Notes: a model not told the origin generated them from the letters alone. Shown: positions 25,787-34,649, numbered from the stretch's first letter. The stretch is 64,000 nt of DNA from Bradyrhizobium sp. LTSP885 (GCF_000938305.1 NZ_JYMT01000021.1:1-64000); one strand, 5' to 3'. Program-made: numbers and translations.

Positions 25787-27862
25787 ATGAGCGACAGGCG
25801 ATCCAAAACGAGGTTGGCGACCTGGCATGCCGGGGAAAAGGCGATCCAGCAGAAGGTCGGTGTTTCCGAACGGATGCTGGCCGTAGGCGAGCGGGCCGTG
25901 CGGGACTTCATGCCGGACCAGCATCGCGAGTTCTACGCCCAGATTCCTTTCGTCGTGTTGGGCAGCGTCGACCGCAGCGGCGACGCTTGGGCCACGTTGG
26001 TGGCAGGCCGACCCGGCTTCATCTCCTCGCCGACACCGCGCAGCCTCGAGATCGATGCGAAGCCAGACCCCACCGATCCCGCGAGCGAGGGCGCGCAAGC
26101 GGGCGACGCCATCGGGCTGTTGGGAATCGAACTGCACACGAGGCGCCGCAATCGTGCGAATGGGATGCTTCGCGCATCATCAGGCAAAGCGCTCAGCTTC
26201 GACCTCGATCAGAGTTTTGGAAATTGTCCGCAGTACATCCAATTGCGGGATTTCAGGTTCGTGCGCGAGCCGAGCGAGGCCTTCACGGGGCAGGTCGAGG
26301 AGAACTCCGGTCTTGATCAAGCCGCGCGCGACATGATCAAGGCCGCCGATACGTTCTTCGTCGCGTCCTACGCCGAGCGCGAGGACCGTCGCCAGGTCGA
26401 CGTCTCGCATCGCGGCGGCAATGCGGGCTTCGTCCGTGTCGGCGATGACGGCACGCTGACGATCCCAGATTTTGCCGGCAATCTGTTCTTCAACACGCTC
26501 GGCAACATGCTGCTGAACGGCAAGGCCGGGCTGGTGTTCGTCGATTTCGAAACCGGCGACCTGCTGCAGATGACCGGCGATGCCGAGGTGATGCTGGATT
26601 CACCTGAGATCGCGGCATTTCAGGGCGCCGAACGCCTTTGGAGTTTCCGCGCCCGCCGTGTGGTGCGAAGGCGGGGCGCGCTACCGTTGCGTTGGGCTTT
26701 CCAGACCAACGGCTGGTCGCCGAACGCGCTGATGACGGGCGACTGGACGCAGGCCGCCGATCGGATCCGGGCCGCCGAGCTTGCGACACAGTGGCGTCCG
26801 TTCAAGGTGACAAAGGTCGTCGACGAGAGCGCCTCGATCCGTTCGTTTCATCTGCAGCCGGATGACGGGGCCGGGCTGCTGCCGCATCAGGCGGGACAGC
26901 ATCTGCCGATCCGGCTGTCATTGCCAGGGACGGACAAGCCTGTGATCCGGACCTACACGCTGTCCGTCGCGCCGTCGGACGGGACATACCGCATCAGCGT
27001 GAAGCGCGACGGTCTGGTGTCGCAGCATCTCCACGACAGGATCGCGGTCGGCGACATCATCGAGGCGCGCGCGCCGAACGGCGCTTTCACGATCGATGCG
27101 CGCGAGAAGCGGCCGGCGGTGCTGCTTGCCGGTGGCGTCGGGATCACACCGATGCTCGCGATGCTGCGCCATGTGGTTTACGAGGGCCTGCGCATCCGCG
27201 GCGTCAGGCCGACGATCCTGTTCCAGGCGGCGCATTCGAAACAGGACCGTGCCTTCGGCAGTGAATTGCAGCAACTCGCCAACGCCGCCAGTGGCGCTAT
27301 CAGGATCATCCGCGTGCTCAGCAATGTCGATGGCGCCGAGGAAGGCGTCGACTACGACGTTGCGGGGCGGATCGACATGGCACTGCTGTCGCGCCTGTTG
27401 CCGTTCAACGACTACGACTTCTATCTGTGCGGGCCGCCGCAGTTCACACAATCGCTTTACGACGGCTTGCGGAACTACAACGTTGCGGACAACAGGATCC
27501 ACGCCGAGGCGTTCGGTCCCTCGTCACTGCTGAGGAAGCCCGACCTGGCCGCTGCAACAACGCCGCGCCGGCCGGCTGCGACGAGTCCGGTGCCAGTGGC
27601 CTTCACCTCGTCACTGAAGGAGGCGCGCTGGACCCCGGAGTCCGGGACACTGCTCGAGCTCGCAGAGTCGCGCGGCCTCAGCCCCGCGTTCAGTTGCCGG
27701 GCGGGGAGTTGCGGATCGTGCCGCACCAAATTGCTGGCGGGCGAGGTGACCTATGTGAAGGAGCCCACCGCCGCGGTGGCCGATGATGAAGTGCTGATCT
27801 GCTGCGCCGTGCCGGCGAAGTCGGAAGGTGACGGCGAGGATCGAATCCAGCTCGCGCTTTGA
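25787..27862 (+). CDS. Three-domain oxidoreductase: PNPOx-like, FNR-like, 2Fe-2S ferredoxin
   Basis: From ATG 25787 (GGGGAGGGCG upstream) the protein has 691 residues. Roughly 40-310 is a PNPOx-like FMN-binding domain (FYAQIPFVVLGSVDRSGDAWA, then GNLFFNTLGNMLLNGKAGLVF). About 340-590 is a ferredoxin-reductase FAD/NAD domain (RTYTLSVAPSDG, LLAGGVGITPMLAML, YLCGPPQF). The last 85 residues are a plant-type 2Fe-2S domain with CRAGSCGSCRTKL and a later Cys in LICCAVP. This would pass electrons from NAD(P)H through FAD and 2Fe-2S to a substrate or to the PNPOx-like flavin. Similar fusions occur in proteobacteria without an agreed function. The frame upstream of 25787 is not coding. Confidence 0.9.
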   Translation: MSDRRSKTRLATWHAGEKAIQQKVGVSERMLAVGERAVRDFMPDQHREFYAQIPFVVLGSVDRSGDAWATLVAGRPGFISSPTPRSLEIDAKPDPTDPASEGAQAGDAIGLLGIELHTRRRNRANGMLRASSGKALSFDLDQSFGNCPQYIQLRDFRFVREPSEAFTGQVEENSGLDQAARDMIKAADTFFVASYAEREDRRQVDVSHRGGNAGFVRVGDDGTLTIPDFAGNLFFNTLGNMLLNGKAGLVFVDFETGDLLQMTGDAEVMLDSPEIAAFQGAERLWSFRARRVVRRRGALPLRWAFQTNGWSPNALMTGDWTQAADRIRAAELATQWRPFKVTKVVDESASIRSFHLQPDDGAGLLPHQAGQHLPIRLSLPGTDKPVIRTYTLSVAPSDGTYRISVKRDGLVSQHLHDRIAVGDIIEARAPNGAFTIDAREKRPAVLLAGGVGITPMLAMLRHVVYEGLRIRGVRPTILFQAAHSKQDRAFGSELQQLANAASGAIRIIRVLSNVDGAEEGVDYDVAGRIDMALLSRLLPFNDYDFYLCGPPQFTQSLYDGLRNYNVADNRIHAEAFGPSSLLRKPDLAAATTPRRPAATSPVPVAFTSSLKEARWTPESGTLLELAESRGLSPAFSCRAGSCGSCRTKLLAGEVTYVKEPTAAVADDEVLICCAVPAKSEGDGEDRIQLAL

Positions 27863-28114
27863 CCGGCCGTCCGGGCCGGTGGCCAGACGACCAAGTCGAC
27901 GGCTTTCACGTGCTCCGAATTCGGAGCTCGGCACCCGACCGCGTCAATCCGGCATGCACGACCAATGACCGTGCCGTTGTGCCTTGAGACGCACGCAAAC
28001 TATCGCTACCACTGCAATCCAGATGCGGGGCTCGAGGAGACCGCCGGTGGAGACCGGTTCGGCTCGCGGGCCCACTGAACGGTGCTTCAACGCATTGGAG
28101 AAGGGACGTTTCTC

Positions 28115-28927
28115 ATGACTGACACGATCGCGGAGCTCGAGCAGCTCCTGATGCAGCGTTCGCTCACCGATCCGCAGCTTCTGGCTGCGGCGGAAGCGGC
28201 GCCCGACTTCCGGATCCTGCCGGACGCTACAGTGATCAAGATCGGTGGACAGAGCGTCATCGATCGTGGCCGTGCTGCGGTCTATCCGCTGGTCGACGAG
28301 ATCGTCGCCGCCCGCAAGGCCCACAAGATGCTGATCGGGACCGGAGCCGGCACGCGGGCCCGGCATCTCTACTCGATCGCGGCCGGGCTTCGCCTGCCGG
28401 CCGGCGTGCTCTCGCAACTCGGCGCCTCGGTCGCCGATCAGAATGCTGCGATGCTGGGGCAGCTCCTTGCCAGGCACGGCATCTCCGCCGTCAGCGGCGC
28501 CGCGCTCTCGGCTGTGCCGCTCTACCTGGCCGAGGTGCACGCCGTCATCTTCAGCGGCATGCCGCCCTATGGCCTCTGGATGCGTCCCGCGGCCGAAGGC
28601 GTCATCCCGCCCTACCGCACCGATGCCGGATGCTTCCTCGTGGCCGAACAATTCGGCTGCAAGGCGATGATCTATGTGAAGGACGAAAACGGCCTCTACA
28701 CCGCGAACCCGAAGACTTCCAAGAGCGCCACCTTCATCCCGAAGATCTCGGTGGCGGAGATGAAGGCCAAGGGGTTGCAGGATTCGATCCTGGAATTCCC
28801 GGTGCTCGATCTACTCGCCTCGGCGCGCCACGTGCGCGAGGTGCAAGTCGTGAACGGCCTCGTTCCCGGCAACCTGACCCGCGCGCTCGCGGGTGAGCAT
28901 GTCGGCACCATCATCACCGCGAGCTAG
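28115..28927 (+). CDS. mosB: Molybdenum storage protein subunit beta
   Basis: The 270-residue product has the same length as Azotobacter vinelandii MosB as I recall it and matches along its length, for example [12 protein letters not shown] near the start, [16 protein letters not shown] with K42, [20 protein letters not shown] style nucleotide loop, [14 protein letters not shown] and the C-terminus [13 protein letters not shown]. It belongs to the amino-acid-kinase (UMP-kinase-like) fold. With MosA it forms a hexamer cage that stores polymolybdate clusters and uses ATP. Start ATG 28115 follows GGAGAAGGGACG. The gene lies 11 bp before mosA and both must be cotranscribed. Confidence 0.95.
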   Translation: MTDTIAELEQLLMQRSLTDPQLLAAAEAAPDFRILPDATVIKIGGQSVIDRGRAAVYPLVDEIVAARKAHKMLIGTGAGTRARHLYSIAAGLRLPAGVLSQLGASVADQNAAMLGQLLARHGISAVSGAALSAVPLYLAEVHAVIFSGMPPYGLWMRPAAEGVIPPYRTDAGCFLVAEQFGCKAMIYVKDENGLYTANPKTSKSATFIPKISVAEMKAKGLQDSILEFPVLDLLASARHVREVQVVNGLVPGNLTRALAGEHVGTIITAS

Positions 28928-28938
28928 AGAGAGACATC

Positions 28939-29766
28939 ATGGCTGACACCAACCAGATCAAGCATGTCGCCTCGCCGCTCGCGCGCCAGACCCTGCTCGA
29001 CGGCGATCTCACCCGCCCTGTCGCAGGTAGCCGCCCGATCCGGCTTCTCCCCTGGCTGCAGGTCGTGAAGATCGGCGGCCGCGTCATGGATCGCGGCCAT
29101 GAGGCGATCTTGCCGCTGGTGGATGAGTTGCGATCGCTGCTGCCTGAGCATCGTCTGCTGATCCTGACCGGCGCCGGTATCCGCGCCCGCCATCTCTACA
29201 GCGTCGGCCTCGATCTCGGACTGCCGGTCGGGTCGCTTGCGCCGCTCGCGGCGAGCGAGGCCGGGCAAAACGGTCACATCCTTGCGAGCCTGCTCGCGCC
29301 GGAGGGCGTCTCCTACATCGAGCATCCCACCATCGCGAGCCAGCTCGCCATTCATTTGTCCGCGGCCCGCGCGGTCGTGGGCAGCGCCTTTCCGCCCTAT
29401 CATCACCATGAGTTCCCGAACTCGCGCATCCCGCTCCACCGCGCCGACACCGGCGCGTTCCTGCTCGCTGACGCGCTGGGCGCTGCCGGGCTCACGATCG
29501 TGGAGGATGTCGATGGGGTGTATACCGTCGATCCCAATGGTGCCGACGGCAAGAGTGCCCAGTTGCTCCGCGAGACCAGTGCCGCTGACCTTGCGAAGCA
29601 CAAGGGCACGCTGCCGCTCGATCCCGCGCTTCTCGATGTCATGGCGAATGCACGCCACATCGCGCGCGTGCAGGTCGTGAATGGCCTCGTTCCCGGCCGC
29701 CTCACCGCGGCGCTGCGCGGCCAGCACGTCGGGTCGATCATTCACACCGGCGCACGCCCGGCCTAA
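28939..29766 (+). CDS. mosA: Molybdenum storage protein subunit alpha
   Basis: The 275-residue protein matches Mos[35 protein letters not shown] with K44, [20 protein letters not shown], the cluster-pocket stretch [12 protein letters not shown] (H139) and PPYHHHEFP with three consecutive histidines at 155-157, ending [11 protein letters not shown]. The histidines correspond by eye to those lining the molybdate cavity of the Azotobacter protein (numbering offset by one). It follows mosB with GAGAGAG before ATG 28939. The storage protein supplies molybdate for nitrogenase cofactor assembly in Azotobacter; here no nif genes are in view. Confidence 0.95.
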   Translation: MADTNQIKHVASPLARQTLLDGDLTRPVAGSRPIRLLPWLQVVKIGGRVMDRGHEAILPLVDELRSLLPEHRLLILTGAGIRARHLYSVGLDLGLPVGSLAPLAASEAGQNGHILASLLAPEGVSYIEHPTIASQLAIHLSAARAVVGSAFPPYHHHEFPNSRIPLHRADTGAFLLADALGAAGLTIVEDVDGVYTVDPNGADGKSAQLLRETSAADLAKHKGTLPLDPALLDVMANARHIARVQVVNGLVPGRLTAALRGQHVGSIIHTGARPA

Positions 29767-29862
29767 GCCCCCGATTGGGGTAGAACCGTCGCGTGCCATC
29801 AATCCCGGCACGCGGCGGAGCGCATCGCTCGACAAGCAGTGTCGGAGACGGCGCGAAATCGA

Positions 29863-30264
29863 TTATTTGATCGTCGCGTGTACCGTGATGACCGAGGTGC
29901 CCGACGCCTTCGGCCCTTGGCCCGTTGCCTTGACGGCGAACGTGTCGCTTCCCTTGTATTTGGCCTTCGCCGTGTATTCGAAGGTCGATGCGTTGACCTT
30001 CTTCAGCTTGCCGTGTTCCGGCTTTTGCGAAATCGCTGAATCGGTCACCGTGCCGCGTATCCCGATTGGCAACAGGCAACTTTCCCCGGATTTGACGTCA
30101 ATGTCGCCGGTCGAATTCTCGCCCCAATCCGCCAGCGTTGCCGACGTGGAACAGTCGGGCGCGGACGCGGCGCGCGCCAAAGACGCTGGCAAGAGTCCGG
30201 CAGTTCCAACGATTAGCGCCAAAGCGACCCTGGACACAAGCGCAGCCAACATACTCGTTCTCAT
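29863..30264 (-). CDS. Secreted Ig-like/beta-sandwich protein (133 aa)
   Basis: I place the start at ATG 30262-30264 (MRTSMLAALVSR); six residues upstream is another ATG. An N-terminal signal peptide (ALIVGTAGLLPASLARAASA) precedes a mature domain of about 100 residues with two cysteines and the pattern G-T-V-T-D then EYTAKAKYKGSDTFAVKAT, ending in VITVHATIK. That ending resembles bacterial Ig-like or cadherin-like repeats often found in exported proteins. No partner is apparent; it is convergent with mosA. Confidence 0.65.
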   Translation of the reverse strand: MRTSMLAALVSRVALALIVGTAGLLPASLARAASAPDCSTSATLADWGENSTGDIDVKSGESCLLPIGIRGTVTDSAISQKPEHGKLKKVNASTFEYTAKAKYKGSDTFAVKATGQGPKASGTSVITVHATIK

Positions 30265-30434
30265 GCAAGATCCCGTGACCAATGCTTCCCCTCACAAAGC
30301 TGACGCGGCGCGAGAATCTTGCAACGCGCGTACACTGTAGGCAAGGGCTTTGACCAAAAGGTGTCTTTGTCGTCAATCGCGCCGCGATATGATCGAGCTG
30401 CAACGACTCAATGCTCGAGGGGAGTGGATGTCCA

Positions 30435-30806
30435 ATGGGTGAGAGTATCGACGGTCAGGCAAGTGCCCAACAGACCGGGTTTGCGGGTGTCACGCGCAAG
30501 GTTCTCGAACGTCTTGCATTGCCCGGCGATCATCGGGAGCTTGTCGTGGTCGAGGTGACCTATCCACCCGGTGGCGTCGCTCCGCTGCACCGGCATCCCG
30601 TTGGCGGCGTGATCTTCATCGTCGAAGGCGTTGCCGAGTCCGCTTATGGCAGCGATGATCCGCGAGAGTATCGGGCCGGCGAGACCTTGCAGGATCGCGC
30701 CGATATCCCACACACGCTGTTTCGCAATTGCGACCCGGAACGCCCGCTGCGCTTTCTGACCATCTACGCGCTCGAATCTGGCCGCTCCTACACGATGGAG
30801 CCATGA
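30435..30806 (+). CDS. Cupin domain protein
   Basis: From ATG 30435 (GGGGAGTGG upstream) the product is 123 residues, one cupin barrel. Motif 1 is PLHRHPVGGVIFIVEGVAE (family pattern of H-x-H then E), and motif 2 is IPHTLFRNCDPERPLRFL with the late His. Metal binding by the two histidines, Glu and later His is expected. Single-domain cupins of this size may be small-molecule dioxygenases or isomerases, but no neighbour points to a substrate. It is transcribed opposite to the secreted protein. Confidence 0.82.
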   Translation: MGESIDGQASAQQTGFAGVTRKVLERLALPGDHRELVVVEVTYPPGGVAPLHRHPVGGVIFIVEGVAESAYGSDDPREYRAGETLQDRADIPHTLFRNCDPERPLRFLTIYALESGRSYTMEP

Positions 30807-30859
30807 GGTCAGGGCGCTTCCGGCACCGGACGACCCGATCGCATCATCGCCGCTTCTGT

Positions 30860-31096
30860 TCAGTCCATCATGAGTTTGATCTGGCCGCCTTCAATGGTTC
30901 CCGCCGCAAGGGCGTCGCGGGCCATCTTTTCGATGGTCGGCCAATTTGTGAGAAGGTACTTGTGCGCCTGTGCCTTCGTCGGGAAGGTGGTTTGCAGAAC
31001 GCAGTCCTGCCGCGCGTTTCCATTCGCAATCTGAAAAGATACAGCTTGGGGCCCCTCGATCATTTCTTGTTCGGTGGGGTTGGGAAGCTTGCGCAT
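30860..31096 (-). CDS. Small hypothetical protein (78 aa)
   Basis: ATG 31094-31096 is preceded on the minus strand by AAGGAGCAGT, a strong ribosome-binding site, which supports real translation. The product begins MRKLPNPTEQEMIEGPQAV and includes LQTTFPTKAQAHKYLLTNWPTIEKMARDAL, a soluble helical segment. I recognise no family. It lies between a cupin and a further small protein on the same strand (31162-31326). Confidence 0.6.
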   Translation of the reverse strand: MRKLPNPTEQEMIEGPQAVSFQIANGNARQDCVLQTTFPTKAQAHKYLLTNWPTIEKMARDALAAGTIEGGQIKLMMD

Positions 31097-31161
31097 ACTG
31101 CTCCTTCACGGAAAATCTCGCGCTCGTCGCGCGTGGAATTCGGTCGGCCGGGCCGCGAGGC

Positions 31162-31326
31162 CTAGTCGGCGTCGGCGGCTCCAGCCGCGATCTTTTTGGC
31201 TTTCGCCGGGCGCTGCGACGCCTGCTCCGGGTTGGGCGTGTTGCGCACAGCCTCGGTCAGCATCTCGCGCAATTCAGCCTTGGTCCTGGGTGGTTCTCGT
31301 TTGCCGGATTTCTGCCAGTTTGCCAT
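31162..31326 (-). CDS. Small basic hypothetical protein (54 aa)
   Basis: ATG 31324-31326 follows GGGGTGG in the minus-strand sense, giving MANWQKSGKREPPRTKAEL and a helical LREMLTEAVRNT, then a lysine/alanine-rich tail. I recall short proteins starting MANWxKSGKRE in Bradyrhizobium, but no function is known to me. The longer open frame running upstream to 31653 overlaps the M15-like gene and is a shadow. Confidence 0.5.
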   Translation of the reverse strand: MANWQKSGKREPPRTKAELREMLTEAVRNTPNPEQASQRPAKAKKIAAGAADAD

Positions 31327-31409
31327 CCACCCCATATGGGGATGCCCAAGGCAAAATGCTACCGTTGGCCTGGCAGCAGAAATCGACGCGGCAATGCCGC
31401 GTGGCGGTA

Positions 31410-32537
31410 TCAGATCGTTCTCACTTTCGATGACTTTGCAGTTCTCGGGTGTTTTGCCCCGCCGTGACTGTCCCGGTTGCGCTTCTTCGACGCCAATCCC
31501 GCCAAATGCGTCCCGGTCCCGCGGTGACCTGCATATTCCTGGCCGTCGATCGGTGCCAGATGCGCCGGATCCCTGTCGAGATAGGGGCGCCCGATCCCAA
31601 ACTCCTTGCCGTGTGCATCGATCCATTTCCAGAGCCGCTCCGAGGCCGCCCATCGCTCGTCGCGTGTCGCGCCATCGACGCTGACGACGTCGGCTGCGAG
31701 CCCATGGCCATAGCCGCCGCGGAGGCTGCCGCCATGGTACGACCGGTTGCTGGCCGCTGCGAGGCCGCTTGCAATCGATTGGCGGTAGTCATCGCGGAAC
31801 GCGCTGGTGATGCCGGGCGACAGGCCGGCCTGCTCCGCCGTGTAAAGCACATGGAAAAGCTTCAGCTTGAAGCTCGGAGTCACGCCGCCGATGACGTAGT
31901 CCATCATCGACATCCCGGCTCTTACGGCTGCCTTCGGATCCTTCCAGGCGAAATCCTCATCGACAAGCCTGGTGACCGTTCTGGTGACAGTCACCATTTT
32001 TCCTTTCTTCCTGACCTCTATTTTGCTCTGCTCCGGAACCTTGATGGTGTCCTCCTTGGGCGCCCGTTGATAGAGCGCCCACAGGTACCGGTCGACGCAG
32101 GCGCCCACGACCCAGCACTCGTCAAGAATTTCGACCGAATTGAGCGCCTTGGTGGCGTCGCGAGGCGCGGGATCCGGTGTGCTTGCGGGGGGCCCCTGCA
32201 GCGGCTCCGCTGCGGGCAGCAGGACCTGCGCGGGGTCGGTTAAAGCGGCCTCGACCGTCGCTTCCGCCTTATCCGAGGTCGTCGTCGTCACGGCGGTTGC
32301 CGCCGGCTCTGATCCGTCCGTGGCTTTCGTATCAGCGCTACCGGCAGCGACGCTGTCCATCGCGGCTGGCTGTGGTGCGACCGGTTCGGCGACGACAATT
32401 GGGGTAGGGTGGTCGACGACCGGTGCACCAGCATTCTCGATACCGGCTGAACCATGAGCGAGCCACGCGACAATCGCGCTCGGGAGAACGATCGCTCCGA
32501 ACAACGCCGCCACTCCCATTCGCCGCGAGTTCATCAT
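31410..32537 (-). CDS. M15-like (D-Ala-D-Ala carboxypeptidase type) exported protein
   Basis: ATG 32535-32537 follows GGAGGCTGGG, giving 375 residues. A signal anchor (VAALFGAIVLPSAIVAWLAHG) is followed by an Ala/Pro/Thr-rich linker to about residue 130. The C-terminal half has features of zinc peptidases of the M15/VanY type: RSYHGGSLRGGYGHGLAADVV (an S-x-H-x-x-G-x-A-x-D-like pattern) and RDPAHLAPID, where a late His follows D-P. That fits peptidoglycan remodelling in the periplasm. The motif spacing deviates from textbook VanY, so catalytic function is a moderate-confidence inference. The tail KKRNRDSHGGAKHPRTAKSS is basic. Confidence 0.7.
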   Translation of the reverse strand: MMNSRRMGVAALFGAIVLPSAIVAWLAHGSAGIENAGAPVVDHPTPIVVAEPVAPQPAAMDSVAAGSADTKATDGSEPAATAVTTTTSDKAEATVEAALTDPAQVLLPAAEPLQGPPASTPDPAPRDATKALNSVEILDECWVVGACVDRYLWALYQRAPKEDTIKVPEQSKIEVRKKGKMVTVTRTVTRLVDEDFAWKDPKAAVRAGMSMMDYVIGGVTPSFKLKLFHVLYTAEQAGLSPGITSAFRDDYRQSIASGLAAASNRSYHGGSLRGGYGHGLAADVVSVDGATRDERWAASERLWKWIDAHGKEFGIGRPYLDRDPAHLAPIDGQEYAGHRGTGTHLAGLASKKRNRDSHGGAKHPRTAKSSKVRTI

Positions 32538-32714
32538 CCCAGCCTCCAAAGCTCCTCGTAAACGGTCCCTCGGAAAGGCTCTTTCGGAGCCGGATTGCAC
32601 AGCCAAGCATGCGACGCCACGGATGGTGGGATCACGATATGGACAGGCAATGGCGGAAAATGCAGCTCGTCAAGCTTCCCGACGAGTGTTGCCCGAATGC
32701 ATCGTGGATACGCG

Positions 32715-33323
32715 CTATTCTTTTTTCGCCGTCAGCCCGTCGATCATCGCCCGCGTCAGGGTTGCGATCTCGTTGCGCAGTGCGGGAAGCGGCACCGCGA
32801 TCAGCTTCTGCTCCAGCCCGAGCGCGACCATGCCATGCACGGCGGAGAACAGGCTGCGCGCGGTGACGCCGAGCTGTGTGGCTGAGCGCTGCGGGAACAG
32901 CGCGGCGAGCGGCTTGTAGATGTGGCGGAACAATTCCATCTGCTCGCTGACAGCCCATTCCGGCACCGGCTTGCCGGGCTGCATGCGGTGCTCGAACAGC
33001 GCGCGCCACAGTTCGAGATTTTCCGCCGCGAAGTCGCAATAGGCGACCGCGATCCGCACCAGCATCTCGCGTTGGCTGGCCGAGCCGCCGATCTCGGCCA
33101 GCGACAGCGACGCGTCCAGCCGCGCCAGTGTGCGCGAGCCGACGCGCAGGATCAGCTCGTCGACATCCTCGACCAAATTGTAGACGCCGCCATTGGCGAC
33201 GCCGATTTCCTGCGCCAGTTCGCGTGTTTTCAGGCCGCCCAGGCCTTTTGCCGCAATCGCGCGTTCGGCGGCCTCGATCAGTGCTTCGCGCAGTTTGGCG
33301 CGTCTTTCCAATGCCTTGGACAT
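32715..33323 (-). CDS. TetR-family transcriptional regulator
   Basis: The 202-residue protein has a TetR N-terminal helix-turn-helix (about residues 10-57: LIEAAERAIAAKGLGGLKTRELAQEIGVANGGVYN with recognition helix near GVYNLVED), followed by a helical ligand or dimer domain with a WHG-type C-terminal segment (TARSLFSAVHGMVALGLEQ). It is divergent from the pspA gene. The 112-bp intergenic region contains three copies of one 15-bp palindrome, a strong sign that this regulator controls both itself and pspA-yiaA. Confidence 0.9.
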   Translation of the reverse strand: MSKALERRAKLREALIEAAERAIAAKGLGGLKTRELAQEIGVANGGVYNLVEDVDELILRVGSRTLARLDASLSLAEIGGSASQREMLVRIAVAYCDFAAENLELWRALFEHRMQPGKPVPEWAVSEQMELFRHIYKPLAALFPQRSATQLGVTARSLFSAVHGMVALGLEQKLIAVPLPALRNEIATLTRAMIDGLTAKKE

Positions 33324-33348
33324 GATTTACCTGCCGTTAACGAAGTAC

Positions 33349-33419
33349 TTGAGCGACGCTCAAATATTTCTTGAGCAATGTTCAGAGCGTGCTATACCAG
33401 ATTCATGAGCGATGCTCAT
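33349..33419. promoter_or_regulatory. Three TetR-type operator palindromes (consensus TGAGCRAYGYTCA)
   Basis: Copies are TTGAGCGACGCTCAA (33349-33363), TTGAGCAATGTTCAG (33371-33385) and ATGAGCGATGCTCAT (33405-33419). Centres are 22 and 34 bp apart, about two and just over three helical turns. They fill the promoter region between the TetR gene start (33323) and pspA start (33436), as expected for a repressor that represses both genes. Confidence 0.85.
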
Positions 33420-33435
33420 AGCAGGGAGTGACCAA

Positions 33436-34131
33436 ATGTTCAAAACTGTTTTGACGATTTTCCGCGGTACCGTGGCCGCAGCCGAGGAAGAACTGGAAGA
33501 CCGCACGGCGCTCGTCGTCCTCGACCAGCAGGTGCGCGACGCGGCGGCCGCCGTGGACCGCTCGAAGCGGACGCTGGCGCTCGCCATCGCCGGCGACCAG
33601 CAGGAGGGCCGGCGGCTCGAGACCACCAACAACCGGATCGCCGATCTCGAAGTCCGCGCGACCGCAGCGATCGAGGGCGGCCGCGAGGATCTCGCCCGCG
33701 AAGCGGCGCAGGCGATCGCCAATCTGGAGGCCGAGCGCGATGCCGCGATGACCGCCCGCACATTGTTCGCCTCGGAGATCACGCGGCTGAAGCGCCACGT
33801 CGCCAATGCAGAGGCGCGCATCTCCGAACTCGACCGTGGCCGCCGGCTGGCGCGTGCCTCTGAGGCGGTGCGCTCGCTGCGCCGCAGCGGCATCGAGGCG
33901 GCACGTCCCTATGAGTCGACGCTGCCGGAGGCGGAGGCCACGCTGAAGCGGCTGCGCGAGCGGCAGATGGAAGCCCAGGCCGCCGACGACGCGCTGTTCG
34001 AGATCGACGCGGCCTCGGGGCCGCTCACGACCGCCGAGAAACTCGCCGAGCAGGGTTTTGGCCCGCGCATGAAATCGACCGCCGACGACGTGCTGGCACG
34101 GCTGAAAGCCAGGCGCCCGCCCGCTGCCTAA
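33436..34131 (+). CDS. PspA/IM30-family protein
   Basis: Start ATG 33436 follows GCAGGGAGTGACC; an upstream in-frame ATG at 33412 overlaps an operator and is less likely. The 231-residue protein is almost wholly helical coiled coil: MFKTVLTIFRGTVAAAEEEL, then long heptad stretches (LDQQVRDAAAAVDRSKRTL and LEAERDAAMTARTLFASEIT) and a short C-terminal segment. PspA/IM30 proteins bind stressed membranes and assemble into large rings or rods. Compared with E. coli PspA the protein is alanine-rich and lacks pspBC neighbours, so a classical Psp response is not implied. Confidence 0.85.
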   Translation: MFKTVLTIFRGTVAAAEEELEDRTALVVLDQQVRDAAAAVDRSKRTLALAIAGDQQEGRRLETTNNRIADLEVRATAAIEGGREDLAREAAQAIANLEAERDAAMTARTLFASEITRLKRHVANAEARISELDRGRRLARASEAVRSLRRSGIEAARPYESTLPEAEATLKRLRERQMEAQAADDALFEIDAASGPLTTAEKLAEQGFGPRMKSTADDVLARLKARRPPAA

Positions 34132-34176
34132 TTCCAAACCTGAACCCTCAAACCTCGTATCATCAAGGAGAGTACC

Positions 34177-34452
34177 ATGAACCAGACCATCCAACCCCAC
34201 AGCAGCTCCTGGGTCACCTTCACCTACGCGTCCTTCGCGGCCTCCGCCTTCCTCCTCGCCGTCGGCGTGTTCTTCCTGCCGATCGATCTCTGGATGAAGG
34301 GCTATCTGACGATGGGCATCGTGATGCTGGTCCAGACCTGCATCACCCTCACCAAGACGGTGCGCGACAACTACGAGAGCGGCAAGTTCGTGAACCGCAT
34401 CGAGGACGCCAAGGCCGAGCGCCTGCTGATGGAAGTCTCCAAGGCGGCGTAA
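34177..34452 (+). CDS. YiaA/YiaB-family two-helix membrane protein
   Basis: The 91-residue protein has two hydrophobic helices (FTYASFAASAFLLAVGVFFL and LTMGIVMLVQTCITLT) linked by PIDLWMKGY and followed by a short charged tail (DNYESGKFVNRIEDAKAERL). This is the YiaAB domain layout. It lies 45 bp after pspA with AAGGAGAG before ATG, and a rho-independent terminator follows at 34467-34497, so pspA-yiaA is a two-gene unit controlled by the TetR operators. Its function is unknown. Confidence 0.82.
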   Translation: MNQTIQPHSSSWVTFTYASFAASAFLLAVGVFFLPIDLWMKGYLTMGIVMLVQTCITLTKTVRDNYESGKFVNRIEDAKAERLLMEVSKAA

Positions 34453-34466
34453 GCCGGAATCAAAGG

Positions 34467-34497
34467 AAGCGGCGGGTGTTTCTCACCCGCCGCTTTT
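34467..34497 (+). terminator. Rho-independent terminator after yiaA-like gene
   Basis: AAGCGGCGGGTG (34467-34478) pairs with CACCCGCCGCTT (34484-34495) around TTTCT, and is followed by TTTT. It sits 14 bases after the stop, ending the pspA-yiaA unit. Confidence 0.85.
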
Positions 34498-34530
34498 CGC
34501 GGGAGAGGATAGTGGCCCAATTCTTTCCCC

Positions 34531-34649
34531 GTCATTGCGAGGAGCGTAGCGACGAAGCAATCCATCTTTCCGCGTCCGCGGAGGGATGGATTGCTTCGCG
34601 GAGCCTGTCATCGGGCGCGCATTCGCGCGACCCGTTGGCTCGCAATGAC
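34531..34649. repeat. Intergenic palindromic repeat family A, copy 1 (with insertion)
   Basis: Begins GTCATTGCGAGGAGCGTAGC and ends CGCAATGAC, so the ends are inverted copies. The right half contains an additional segment, making this copy about 119 bp instead of 82-84. Further copies are at 40076, 54787 and 63090. Confidence 0.8.

Noticed and set aside
27863..28114. Possible ModE or RpoN promoter site upstream of mosB
   Set aside because: Only short fragments such as ATCGCTA are seen, without the second half-site or a -24/-12 pair at correct spacing.
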